Shown here piece by piece: positions 54,412 to 64,000 of a stretch of DNA of 64,000 bases. Where the stretch lies: NCBI GenBank assembly GCA_038030265.1, contig CM075939.1, positions 16,349,253-16,413,252 of the forward strand. The letters are read 5' to 3'. A program made the position numbers and the translations under genes. This stretch comes from Corythucha ciliata. Taxonomy: Eukaryota; Arthropoda; Insecta; Hemiptera; Tingidae. The notes below the pieces were generated by a model. That model had not been told where the DNA came from, did not search any database, and was given only the letters and a program-made list of their open reading frames with translations. The stretch's first letter is position 1. Each line of letters opens with the position of its first letter.

Positions 54412-57400
54412 GCTTCTCGAGTTGGAAAACTTGACAGAGTCATCCCATAGCATCCCCAGACAACCTGTAAAAGTTCCAATAACTTCGGAATTTTTTCCAG
54501 CAGACCCCCTTTTTTTGCTTTGTCTACTGCACTATATTTTGACGCAATATACAAATTATTTGGATTGTTTATTCAGAGATTAAAGGTCCCACTGCACAAT
54601 GGACTCGAACTGCCACACGCGCGTGAAAAAAAGAAAAAAAAAACCGTGAGAACGTGAGCCAGGTATACCCCCTTGCCATGGTGATCGGAGCAGTCGGGCG
54701 ACAATAGGTGTTCTGTGCGGGAGGGGTGGGGGCTCCTAGAGATTTTCGCTGTGGTTCTCGGTGGTTTGCCAAGAGAACCACAAGGTGATACTCTACGGCT
54801 CACATGGAGTCTGCTCTTGGCTCAATCACATCGGGTGTGATGAGAGCCAGAATCGAGTGCATAAGCTGACGCCCTTGCGACCACCCAGCGCCAAGTACCC
54901 TGCATCTTCTCTTTAATTCGTTTGGCTAATTTCAGCTTTCCGTCAACCCAGCAGAGGGGCAGCTGGCCTCTACTGCTACTCACTGAACGCCCGTTCCACT
55001 TTAGTTTAGTGCAAACTATGTGTAAATGCGATCGTGTTTTGTGAAGGGGGGCCTCTCCCTTCAAATCTCTACGTAGGCTTTCAACAAAATTGTGATAGGA
55101 TTCTAGCACAAAGTGAAAAACGAGGTAGAGAATATAACCTTTTTTGAAAGCCCAGAGGCTTTACTCGACACGAAAAGAGAAAGAGGATAAAAATAATGAT
55201 AAAAGCAAAAAGTAACTATTACTTCTTTTATCTCGCTCGCTCTTATTCTATCGTGCCTCTCCCCCTCCCCCTCACCAGGCACCCACCCCATTTGTCTCTG
55301 CCAGTGAAACGGTTTATTAATTCCGCCCCTTTTGTCACTCGCATTTTCGAACTTCCAATTTGAAAGCGCAATTTCCTCGGCTGCACCTTCGCTTTGAAGC
55401 TCGTTAATGGAATTCACAGCCTCTCCAACAATTGATTTCGTTTTTGAACCTGCCGTGTTTGAAGAGTGTGTTAGAGACTGAAACAGATAAAATGGTGTTG
55501 GCGGGAAAGAGATTGAGAGAGTGTGAGAGCGGGTAACTGGGGAGTGAGAGAGAGAGTCAGCGAGAGAGACAGTCAAAGTGATTTAGAAAATAAGAAAATA
55601 CAATCGCTTTTAAGCCAAACTTACCGTCAAGAACAAAATTGCATTTCAGAACAAAATCGCATTTTAGAAAACAAGTAAATAATAACAGACAAATTTGGGG
55701 GATTGCCCGCTGACTTAGCTGGCAATATTCGCACAAATGGACACTACTCACCATTCACAGATTCATTCGAAGAACAGCAAGCCAACTAACGACATAAATT
55801 ATGTTGTTATATGTGTATATACCTTAGACGTTATTGTTAATCTTATTCCTACTCGATAAATGTTATTATTATGTTAATTAGCTAATCAATTATCCCAGTA
55901 GAAACCGGGCTCATAGCTTAATTGGCTTTCCCTGCCATTTTTAGAGGGAAGCGTGTCATCATCTAAAAACACGCCTCATATACCAAACCCAGGTTAACGG
56001 ATCGTCAGAACCCCTCTTCACCGTCATTCTGTGAAACAAGGAAAATGAATAAAACATAAAGGTATTTCAGCCGGCAAAAAAATATATATTTATAATATTG
56101 TTCAACACGGTAGTAGGGCAGTGATAGGGGAAAAACGTATACAGTGTTAGTTGCTGAGGAAGGGGCGAGGTGTGGTTTTTTTTTTTGTTCGCTGTATTGT
56201 TTGCTTGATGGATACATAAATCAAGAAAAAGGGATCAATAAGGGATAAACCCACGAATGACGATATATATCATCGGATATAAATGATATGAATTAAAGAA
56301 CAGATGGAAATGCACAGTAATATTGACTCTCCCTCTTTTTCAATACCCCTCCCTTACCGCTATCACTCATGCAGAGAAAGGGATTGAGAATAGTAAAGTG
56401 TGTTGCTTGTGAAAATCATTTTTCCTGACACATGGGACTGTGAAGGGAATGGAAGGGAGAAGAGGCCGTTATTTTTAAATATTTTCGTAAATAAGGACGG
56501 CACAAGGCAGTCGACAGAAGGACGCATAAGAGATATCTAGTTTTATCCGGCTTGTGGGTTTAGGGGGATATGAATGAATACAGAAGCGCTGATACAATTT
56601 CTGTTTGAATAGCCTCTGCGTTGGCATTATTCGTCTTTTTCTTGCAAATGTTCACAAATTGCTCAAGCTAAAGTCGCTTAAGGATGGATGACGTCGGTCT
56701 GTCTCTCTCATACAATCTCTCTCTTTTTAGTTACAACTAAGAGGCGGGAGTCTCAATGATTTACAGTTTGTCTATAAAAGCGAGACTTGTTTACAACCCT
56801 CGCCTCGGTAGTTAAGTGTGATTTAAACCCCGATGATAAGAAGAACACTCCTTTCTCGCTCTTTTGGTCTCTGTCTCTCTCTCTTTTTTTTCTTTTTCGC
56901 TCTCTTGATAAGCGGCCCTGCCAGCCGTTTATATTCCCTCCCTTCTGACCATCACCCGACCAAATAGCCACTCTTGGCCAAACTCTCTTGCTCCCACACG
57001 AAGTAAATGGCACGAAATAATTAACGGTCCAGATGTTAAGATGATTCGGGTACAGTATAGTTAGCGTTTTTCCCTTATTCCACCCCCTGTAGAAGAATCT
57101 AAAGGATAGCACCATATTGCAGGGATATTACTATTATACTGTTTCTGGGGGGCTTTGTACGCTTGTCAACCGGGAAAATAATTTTTCCAGTGAAGAAAAA
57201 ACGTTCCTCATAGTCACGAACCTGCACTGTATACCCCTGGAAACACCGAGGTAGGTTCTACAAGGTCAACGTCAAGTAAATCTACTTATAATGACGGGAA
57301 ATGACCTTTTAATTATGACAGAAGCTCCCTTCCCTCGGTTTTATCGCCATCTCCATCGAGCGGACAATCAATCAAGATTCTCCATCCCCGCACACCTCGC

Positions 57401-59147
57401 CGTTATCCCCCGGTCGACCCAAATCCCCCAAGCTCGGTCGAGATACCGTCCTCGAGATAAGCTTGCCTCCGAGACTTGATTGCTGGTCACGCGGGAGTAC
57501 GGGGTGTGAGTCGAGGAGGAGGAGAAGGAGGAAGATTTAGCTCTCCGTTCCGGCTTGCAAAGGTAAATGGATAGCCTTAATCATCCCTACTGCTTTGAAA
57601 CGAGGCTAGAGGTTAGGCGGTGTAATAATAATATATCAAAATGAGAGACTTGGTTGAATGTTGCACCTTGCGACCCAGAGCAATAAATTTTGCAAATGAT
57701 CCCCCTTCCCCACCACACGTCATTCACTTTTAAGGTGCACGGTTCGTGTTTTTATTTCTTGCATTTTTAAAAGATTTTCAAGCTTAATTTAACGCTGATA
57801 AGCAGGCAACGACCATCATGGCTTTTGTACCTCTCTCCCATGCCTGTTCAAGAACATGCATCAGTTAAAATTTGATTCAGGACAGAACTATTAACTTTGT
57901 CCTCGAACATTCTCCTCCACCCTGAAACATTTTTCGGGCAGCTGTCACTCAAAAGTTGTCGTAGTAATTAAGGGGCTGAATGTTTGTACTGGAGACCCTT
58001 TTGCGTTGTTTAGCTTGTCTGTCTCTTTTTCATGAGGAGGAAGTTATATTCCTCCCCTCCTAGGTACATGCACACATCTATTCTAGTATTCTCGAACAGA
58101 GAGGCATCCGTGAAGGCTATTTATACGATACGAAGGGTCAAAGCGTTGTCTGGAATTGTTTGCCATCCAACTTTCAAGCACAGGGGAGGAATGAAGACCA
58201 CTTTGAATGTCTCATGCGAACGATGTTTCAAAAATATTGAGCGGAAGAGTACGAATTTCAGAAGGGATCACACCTAAGACACTTTATATATATATATTTT
58301 TCATTTCAACCCCTCTTACAACGCCAACTTTTATGGTTCACTTCTCAATTCCTTTCCCTTATACTCGTCTGCTCGTGTATCGCCATGGTGGGGGAGGAAG
58401 AAGGTGAAATGCAGTTATAAATTTGATTCCCTCGGGGGTTCAATCCCAAAAAGTGTTAAGGGAGAACTAGTGGTGCCTAAGGGAGAAAGAGAGGGGAAAA
58501 AATAGGGAGCGTAATAAAGAAGTAAAGTTTGATTTACTTTGAACTTTTCTCAACATACATCGGTGAATTTCGGGGATGAAACGGGAATAAGGAGACCTGG
58601 TAAAATTATGATGAAACTTTTACTGACTTTTAACGATAATAAAGGAGTTTTACATGTTCCCCCCTTATACGCTATAAGCTAGATCATAAACAGCAATTGC
58701 GTGCCTTGGGAGAATTACTACATATCTTGAATTTTTTCCTTCCCCCTCATCAAATACACTCTATATAAGGAAATAACAGCCGATGAGCCCAGTTTACGAG
58801 TACATCTGAGCATTTATTTTTTGGGAGAATTTATTTTCAAAGCATATCATTTTATGAATAAACATTTTTGAATTATTTATTGTAAACGGTCCGAAACACG
58901 GGAAAGGCTTCCTCCCTCCTTGCGACGGCCTGAATTGGGCCGGTGAGTAACTTTTCCATTGGGCACACTTTTATTTCAGGGACTGTCGAGTGATTGAAAA
59001 TGTCAAGTAGGTAGTTAAACTTTCAAGTTCTGTTCGGCCTAATCTGATCATTCTACGAGAAAACGTCGATTTTGCTGTGTTCGGCAACCTCCTGTGATGC
59101 AATTTGGTAATGTCTAAGCCTTTCAGCCCTATTTTCAATGACCCCAC
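54412..59147. other. Unique non-coding stretch
   Basis: The longest block without arrays. Minus-strand frames of 95 codons (54,822-55,109) and 157 codons (55,103-55,576) adjoin and overlap by a few bases, but they show no domain, start with low-complexity Ser/Leu-rich sequence from CT-rich DNA and give no sign of splicing. A 120-codon minus frame at 56,753-57,115 has a Lys/Arg/Glu-rich part from purine tracts. I do not call genes here, although any of these could be an exon that I fail to recognise. Confidence 0.4.
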
Positions 59148-59150
59148 TAA

Positions 59151-59620
59151 TGAAATTTGGTGTTTGAGGAATGAAGACTGCGTGATTAATGATTCAGGGA
59201 TTGTGTGGAGGACCACAGGATACTTCCATGTTCCCGTTTTTGGCGTTCATCAGTAATGCATACAAAATAAATATATAAATAAATAAATAAACAATAAAAC
59301 TTCCGTGGCCGTATCAATTTTTTCAGTGCTCCGACTCCTCCGATTTCATGCCGGTTAGGGTAACATGGGCGCGTTAGTCGACAAATGCGAAATAAATATC
59401 GAGCGCCCATGTTACCCTTTAACCAGCATGAAATCGGAGGGGACGGAGCACTGAAAAAATTGATACGGCCATGGAAATTTTCTTGTTTATTTATTTATTT
59501 TATTTGTATGCATTATTCATGGACGCCAAAAACGGGAACATGGAAGTATCGTGTAGTCCTCCACACAATCCCTGAATCATCAATCACGCAGTCTTCATTC
59601 CTCAAACACCAACATTTCCA
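59151..59620. mobile_element. Large hairpin element with ~220-bp arms
   Basis: The left arm (59,151-59,372) and right arm (59,403-59,620) are about 90 percent complementary by eye, from tgaaatttggtgtttgagg at the left to its partner cctcaaacaccaacatttcc at the right. They contain cttccatgttcccgttttt, caattttttcagtgctccg and cccatgttaccc. The loop is 30 nt. TAA flanks both sides (59,148-59,150 and 59,621-59,623), so a PIF-like TWA duplication is possible. A transcript through it would form a long near-perfect double strand. Confidence 0.82.
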
Positions 59621-59623
59621 TAA

Positions 59624-60479
59624 CCCTAAATACAAAAAAAAGTATTCGTCACACATAATCAATAATCAACTCTCAGCCCACATCGACTAATCTTCAATTA
59701 ACAACGCTTATCCATCAACTATAACCATCAATCGTCACTCAATTTTCAATCCTCTCAAGCATTTCGTTTTGGGGTTTCATTCAGGCTAGTTAAGCCCTGT
59801 CACAATGTGACACCTTCTGTTGTCGTTTTTATTTATTTACTTTATTTTGTTTTTATTTTATATTATTTTTTTTTTGTTTTCCGGGATCTAGAGGTTGAGA
59901 ATGACTCATTGTCGAAACTAGTCCCTTTTTTCTAAAATAAAACTTTTTGTGACGGGAACTTCCGAATTCTTCGTTTTTTAAGCATATGACACACCGTCAC
60001 TCCTCCAGCCAACCCTCAACTTTTGTTTTGTTGGTTTCAATCCTCCTTCAATCATTCGTCTTTGTTCTTTCATACAAAAAATCGCAAAAAAAAAAATGTT
60101 AGAAAATAGTCCAGAGTAAAGCACAATGAGTGTACTTGGGTCGAAAAATGGCGATTTTAGGACCTTCAACCATTTTAGAACAACAATTTCGACAGGCTGT
60201 AGCCCGTTCCATGTTCGTCGTGGAAAACTACTTTACATACAAAAGTTGTAGGAAATTTAATGCTCAACAAGTTTTGTGAGTGAAGATTTTCCTCGAAAGT
60301 AACTCATTTCCGGGATACTTGGAAGAAACTAAAAGAAGTGCCACAACATTTCGGTTTTTGGTCTGCCAAAAAATTGTGCGAGCTTTTCAGAGTTAGCATT
60401 TTTCTTCTCGAACACTTCTGACCTTCACATACAAGATGGCAAAAAAATGCCCGTAGGGAACATGGAAGTGAAAGGGGTT
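59624..60479. other. Unique AT-rich stretch
   Basis: No array; poly-T-rich parts near 59,830-59,880. The phrase gggaacatggaagt at about 60,457 repeats one in the hairpin element (about 59,536) and another at about 61,251, hinting at a shared dispersed sequence. Confidence 0.45.
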
Positions 60480-60720
60480 TGTTTTCGGCAAAGTTCTAGT
60501 CAGGTCGCATGGAAATTGAACGAGAAATCTTAACAAAACAGTTACAAAATTCCAGGACCAATTGTTTCGAAGTTAATACCAAAAATATTATTCCGCTACG
60601 GAGACATCATGCCTGGGAAATGGTTTACCTTCAGAACAAAGGTCATATTCGCGTTTTTCACGCCAAGAAACAACCAGATTTAGATTTATATGTAATTCTG
60701 TGGCAAATAATTTTTGACGT
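60480..60720 (+). repeat. Long-unit repeat, copy 1
   Basis: From ttttcggcaaagttctagtc through ggaaattgaacgagaaatc, caattgtttcgaagttaata, cagaacaaaggtcatattcg and cgccaagaaacaaccag. A second copy lies about 420 bp downstream with the same block order and about 65-70 percent identity by eye. Confidence 0.7.
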
Positions 60721-60899
60721 AGTCACGCCAAATCCTACTTCTACCACAATTTTCACTTAATCTCAGTTTTTTTCGGGTACAAATATTTGCAATTAAGATA
60801 CAAAAGGCTCTAGAGGCCCTTTTTTGCAATTTCGACCGTCATTTTTTGCTACCGGTCATTTTGCGCTAAAAACGACGATTTTGGCCACAAAAAGTTGCA

Positions 60900-61135
60900 T
60901 TTTTTCGGCAATAATGTGGTTAATTCGCAAGGAAATTTCACGAGGAATCCGAAACAAATATCAAAAAAATTCTGGAATCACTTGTTCTGAAGTTATATCC
61001 AAAAACGACATTTCGGAACGGGAAGAACATGTCCGATAAATAATTTTTTCTCAAAACAAAGGCCAGATTTGTGCGTCTCATACCAAGAAATAGCCAGGTT
61101 TTCATTTTCATGCAATTTATCGAAAAAAAAGCGAC
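60900..61135 (+). repeat. Long-unit repeat, copy 2
   Basis: From ttttcggcaataatgtggtt through ggaaatttcacgaggaatc, cacttgttctgaagttatat, caaaacaaaggccagatttg and taccaagaaatagccag. It is the partner of the copy at 60,480-60,720. The period of about 420 bp differs sharply from the roughly 30-bp arrays elsewhere. Confidence 0.7.
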
Positions 61136-61505
61136 AGACCGACGGCATGCCAAAAACCACTTTTTTCAACTTTTCTGAGGTTATACATTATGAATGTGAT
61201 TTCAGCTCGGACTCGATTTTTTTCACGAACACCATACTTCCGTTCCCCAAGGGAACATGGAAGTAAAAAGAGTGCCCGAGCAGCCTAAATCAATAATTTA
61301 AACTAGTAGCATACCTACTAAAGGAATGCAATGACATTGTATTATGCATTCATTCCCCTCCCCACCACCCTATCTGTTGCTTACAGCCGCCAACGAGTCA
61401 AAATTTAACATCGCTACGCGATCCTAGTCCATGTGTAAGCATTCATCGCTTTTGCAACGAAAAAAGATGTGTCAGAACTTCCGAGGCGGAAACCAGAAAT
61501 GTGGA
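61136..61505. other. Unique spacer
   Basis: Contains a third gggaacatggaagt phrase at about 61,251. No gene or array recognised. Confidence 0.4.
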
Positions 61506-61745
61506 GATTTAGAGAAGTGAGAGGAATTTCACTGTGTTTTCTCACCCAAAAATCGCTTTTGCCTGTGTTTAGTCATCCTTAAAACCAATTTCGTTGTGTT
61601 TCTTCACGAAAAAACCCCATTTTACGGTGTTCTTTCATCCAAAAAAACAAATTTCACACTGTTGGAGTCATTAATAAGCCAAATTTCGCATATTTTAGCT
61701 ATTGAAAAAATTATTCAATCAGATTAGGCGATTAGGCTCTGAATA
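61506..61745 (+). repeat. Type B array fragment
   Basis: Units such as tttctcacccaaaaatcgc, ccaatttcgttgtgtttc and caaatttcacactgttgg. Confidence 0.7.
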
Positions 61746-61924
61746 AAACCGGTTACCGGGCACAGGGAGCCCCAGGAAATCTGAAAATAGGCAAGAAATA
61801 CATGTAACCACAGAACCTGTCTGTGCACACGTAACAAAGGGCCTTCACTAACTTCAACTGCGGCCACTGACTATTAAACTGGCTATCCCACAAAAGAATG
61901 AGTTTTTTGCTGGAAACTGAGGGA

Positions 61925-63400
61925 AACTGTAATTTATCGCTTAAAAAAATCACTAATTCGTGGCTAAAAATAGGGGGAAAAATATTAATATGCGGCGATA
62001 AATGAGAAAAAACGCTAATTCGCCGCTATAAAATTATGAGAAAGCTGCAGTCCATCGCTCAGTAGGATCAACTAATTTTTATTGAAAACGCCAATTCGTG
62101 ATTTCTCGAAGCAATAATGGGACTGAAATTGAAATAAAAACGCTAATTCACATGAATAAAGGTGAGAAAAGCACCTAACTTGCGGCTAAAACTGAGAAAA
62201 TCTGTTGAATTCCCGCCTAAAATTAAAGGAAACCGCTCATTCGCAACTAAAATGGAGAGAAATACGCCAATTCGCGAATCAATTTGAGAAAATCCGCTAA
62301 TTCACGGCTAAATTTGAGGAAACGCGGTGATTCGCGGCTGAAATTGATAAATAATCCGCGACTAAAATTGAGGAAAAGCGCTTACATCACTGCAAAAATT
62401 AAGAAAAACGCTAATATTCACGAACGCATGTAATGAAAACCCCGCTTGTGCACTGCCAAAACTGATAAAAACCGTTATTCCCCGCGTAAAATTCATGTAG
62501 AACGTTCAATCCCGCCTAAAACTGATGTAAAACGCTCATTCACAGCCGAAAAAGCGCTAATCGTGGATCAATCTGAAAAAAATGCGCTAGTTTACAGCTA
62601 AGATTGAGGAATGCGGTGATTCGCGGCTAAAATTAAGAAATAATCCAACGCTAAAAATGGAAAAAAGCGCTAATGTGAAGCAAAATTGAAAGAACGCTAA
62701 ATGACGAACGCATTTGGAAATCTCGCTTGTTCACGGCTAAAATTGATACAACCGTGCGTTAATTTTGGTACAAAATGCGTTAATTCGCGGTTAATATGAC
62801 AAAAAGTGCTCTTTCGGAGCTTAAAATGGAGAAAAACGCCCATTCACGGATTTTGTGGAAATTCCTCCAATTCGGAGCGGAAATTGAGTGAAAGCGGTGA
62901 TTCATGGGTAAAATTAAAGGAATGATTCACAGCTAAGTTTCACAGCTAAAAAAAAAAAAAAACACGCTAATTCGCGGCTAGAACAATGAAGATAAATGTT
63001 AATCCGCCCGCGTGACTAAGAAATGAAGGAAAATCTAAAATGGTGGAGGAACGCTAATTCGTGGCTAAAATTGAGAAAACCCGCTAATTCTCGTCTAAAA
63101 TTTAGATAAAGAGCTCATCCGCTGCTTTTAATTGAGAAAATTCACAGCTAAAGTGGACAATAATAAGCGCTTAGTCGCTTATGCTGAAACGGAGGAAGAC
63201 CAATTATTTGAGAAAATCCGCTAATTCACGGCTAAAATTGCGAAAACTTGGTAATTCGTCTAAAATGAAAAAATAATTCGCGACTAAAGTTGAAAAAAAG
63301 TACTTAGATCGCGGCAAAAATTGAGAAAAATCGCTAATTCATGGCTATAGTTAAGAAAACACAAATTCCTATGGAGGCAATTTTGCGGCTGAAACTCTGA
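61925..63400 (+). repeat. Type A degenerate ~30-bp tandem array
   Basis: The cleanest type A array in the window: cgctaattcgccgctataa, gctaattcacggctaaat then ttgagg, gtgattcgcggctaaaatt and gctaattcgtggctaaaa recur at about 28-31 bp. Units are still 10-30 percent diverged. No spacers of constant length separate conserved repeats, so it is not CRISPR-like. Confidence 0.88.
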
Positions 63401-63768
63401 AACAAAGATATAGAGATTTATGGAAGAACCTCTCCTAAGATAAAATCCTAGATCCGCCACTGACTGCGTCAATATCTTCAACCGCTCTTTTGACTGAAAA
63501 TACGTTTTCGGTTTCTGTTTGTCCAGAAACCCCACGATTCGCAAAATCGTCCGAATTATATAATAATATCCTCTGGATACGGGAATCGCGGATACCGGAA
63601 TCACAAGTGTGAAAATGGCCTTAGTCAAGGAAAATGATGTTATTCTAAAAATATATGTTTAAAAAATCATATCTTGAAGGGTTTTGATTTTCGGACCATG
63701 GTTTATGGGGTGTTTTCGATCACAAATGAGGTCTAATTTTACCCATTTTACACTTATACGCATCCACC
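63401..63768. other. Unique spacer
   Basis: Includes most of a 114-codon minus frame (63,284-63,628) that begins in unique sequence and runs into the type A array, so it is unlikely to be real. Nothing else seen. Confidence 0.4.
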
Positions 63769-63960
63769 CTGTATTTTTCAATGAGTCAAACCCCCAAAAT
63801 TTGATTTTAAAGATCCAATCTTGCTTCAAAACTGGCAATTTAAAAGAGTGAAACTTGTGGAATTTGGTTCTGTGAGTGCCAATAATCAGTAAAATGTGGG
63901 CTTCGGGGGTTTATAGAAACCCGCGAAATTTGTGGTCAAGTGTGAAATCCACAAAAGTGA
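63769..63960 (-). repeat. Type B array fragment, inverted orientation, at the window edge
   Basis: Units such as cccccaaaatttgatttta then aagatcc, cttgtggaatttggttctg and cgcgaaatttgtggtc. The fragment ends about 40 bp before the window end. Confidence 0.65.
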
Positions 63961-64000
63961 GGGAGTGTAATGGGGAAGGGGTGTTCAGATTCCAACAAAC

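Noticed and set aside
55103..55576. 157-codon minus-strand open frame
   Set aside because: No domain, composition follows CT/GA-rich DNA, and no supporting exon structure; noted in the region entry in case it is an unrecognised exon.
55905..56010. tRNA-like segment with two small stems (agcttaattggct, aggttaacggatc)
   Set aside because: Spacing of about 100 bp and the internal stems do not fit a tRNA or a clear intron; the T-loop lacks the usual ttcga core.
61925..63400. CRISPR-like array of ~30-bp repeats
   Set aside because: Units run head to tail with no spacers, they are strongly diverged, and the context is a eukaryotic genome.

Overview
The window looks like a gene-poor, repeat-dominated stretch of nuclear DNA from an invertebrate animal, most likely an arthropod. 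The reasons are AT-rich sequence with microsatellites and long A/T and C/G homopolymers, no long intact open reading frame, a decayed copia-type LTR retrotransposon with a copia-like half-tRNA-Met primer site, decayed Jockey/R1-like and CR1/L2-like non-LTR retrotransposons, and several hAT- and PIF/Harbinger-type elements. The species cannot be named from the sequence. I found no host protein-coding gene I can defend. The longest open frames are either transposon remains or chance frames in low-complexity DNA.

The dominant structure is a set of degenerate tandem arrays with units of about 20-31 bp, in four sequence types. Type A contains gctaattcgcggctaaaa followed by ttgagaaaaa. Type B contains caatttcgtgggtttggc followed by tcattcaaaaagc. 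Type C contains ctaaactgacgattcgc followed by gccctaaaaatgg. Type D contains aactgtcaatttcgtcctg. Type A lies at about 2.4-3.5, 6.1-7.6, 21.7-22.8, 36.3-36.7 and 61.9-63.4 kb. Type B lies at 7.65-8.1, 11.1-12.3, 12.5-13.9, 18.1-18.6, 30.4-32.3, 35.3-35.5, 36.9-37.2, 46.6-47.5, 61.5-61.7 and 63.8-63.96 kb. Type C lies at 26.6-27.6 and 48.1-48.6 kb, and type D at 27.6-28.4 and 46.1-46.5 kb. Orientation flips between arrays. At least one array (10,883-12,462) is the interior of a hAT-like element with terminal inverted repeats and an 8-bp target duplication, and two more arrays start next to recognisable hAT-like ends. The arrays may therefore be transposon cargo rather than ordinary satellite DNA.

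Nested insertions can be read clearly. A 2.37-kb hAT element with perfect 8-bp target duplications (3,513-5,879) and a 243-bp PIF/Harbinger-like MITE with TAA duplications (5,897-6,139) both interrupt one type A array. A copia-like element (about 40.57-46.07 kb) has gag, protease, integrase and reverse transcriptase remains. It is broken by a 1.7-kb insertion in the integrase and by an 802-bp hAT MITE (44,089-44,890) whose removal rejoins the reading frame. On the minus strand at 51.2-53.8 kb, a 5'-truncated non-LTR element abuts a decayed gene of an unnamed multi-copy invertebrate protein family. Other non-LTR fragments lie at 16.5-17.4 kb and 35.5-35.8 kb (minus strand). Hairpin-forming inverted repeats are common; the largest, at 59.15-59.62 kb, has arms of about 220 bp around a 30-nt loop.

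Between these blocks lie stretches of unique-looking, purine/pyrimidine-biased non-coding DNA (8.5-10.5, 14.1-16.5, 22.8-26.0, 28.5-30.4, 32.4-34.9, 37.2-39.9, 48.6-51.0 and 54.4-59.1 kb). They have intron or intergenic character and hold only microsatellites and chance frames.
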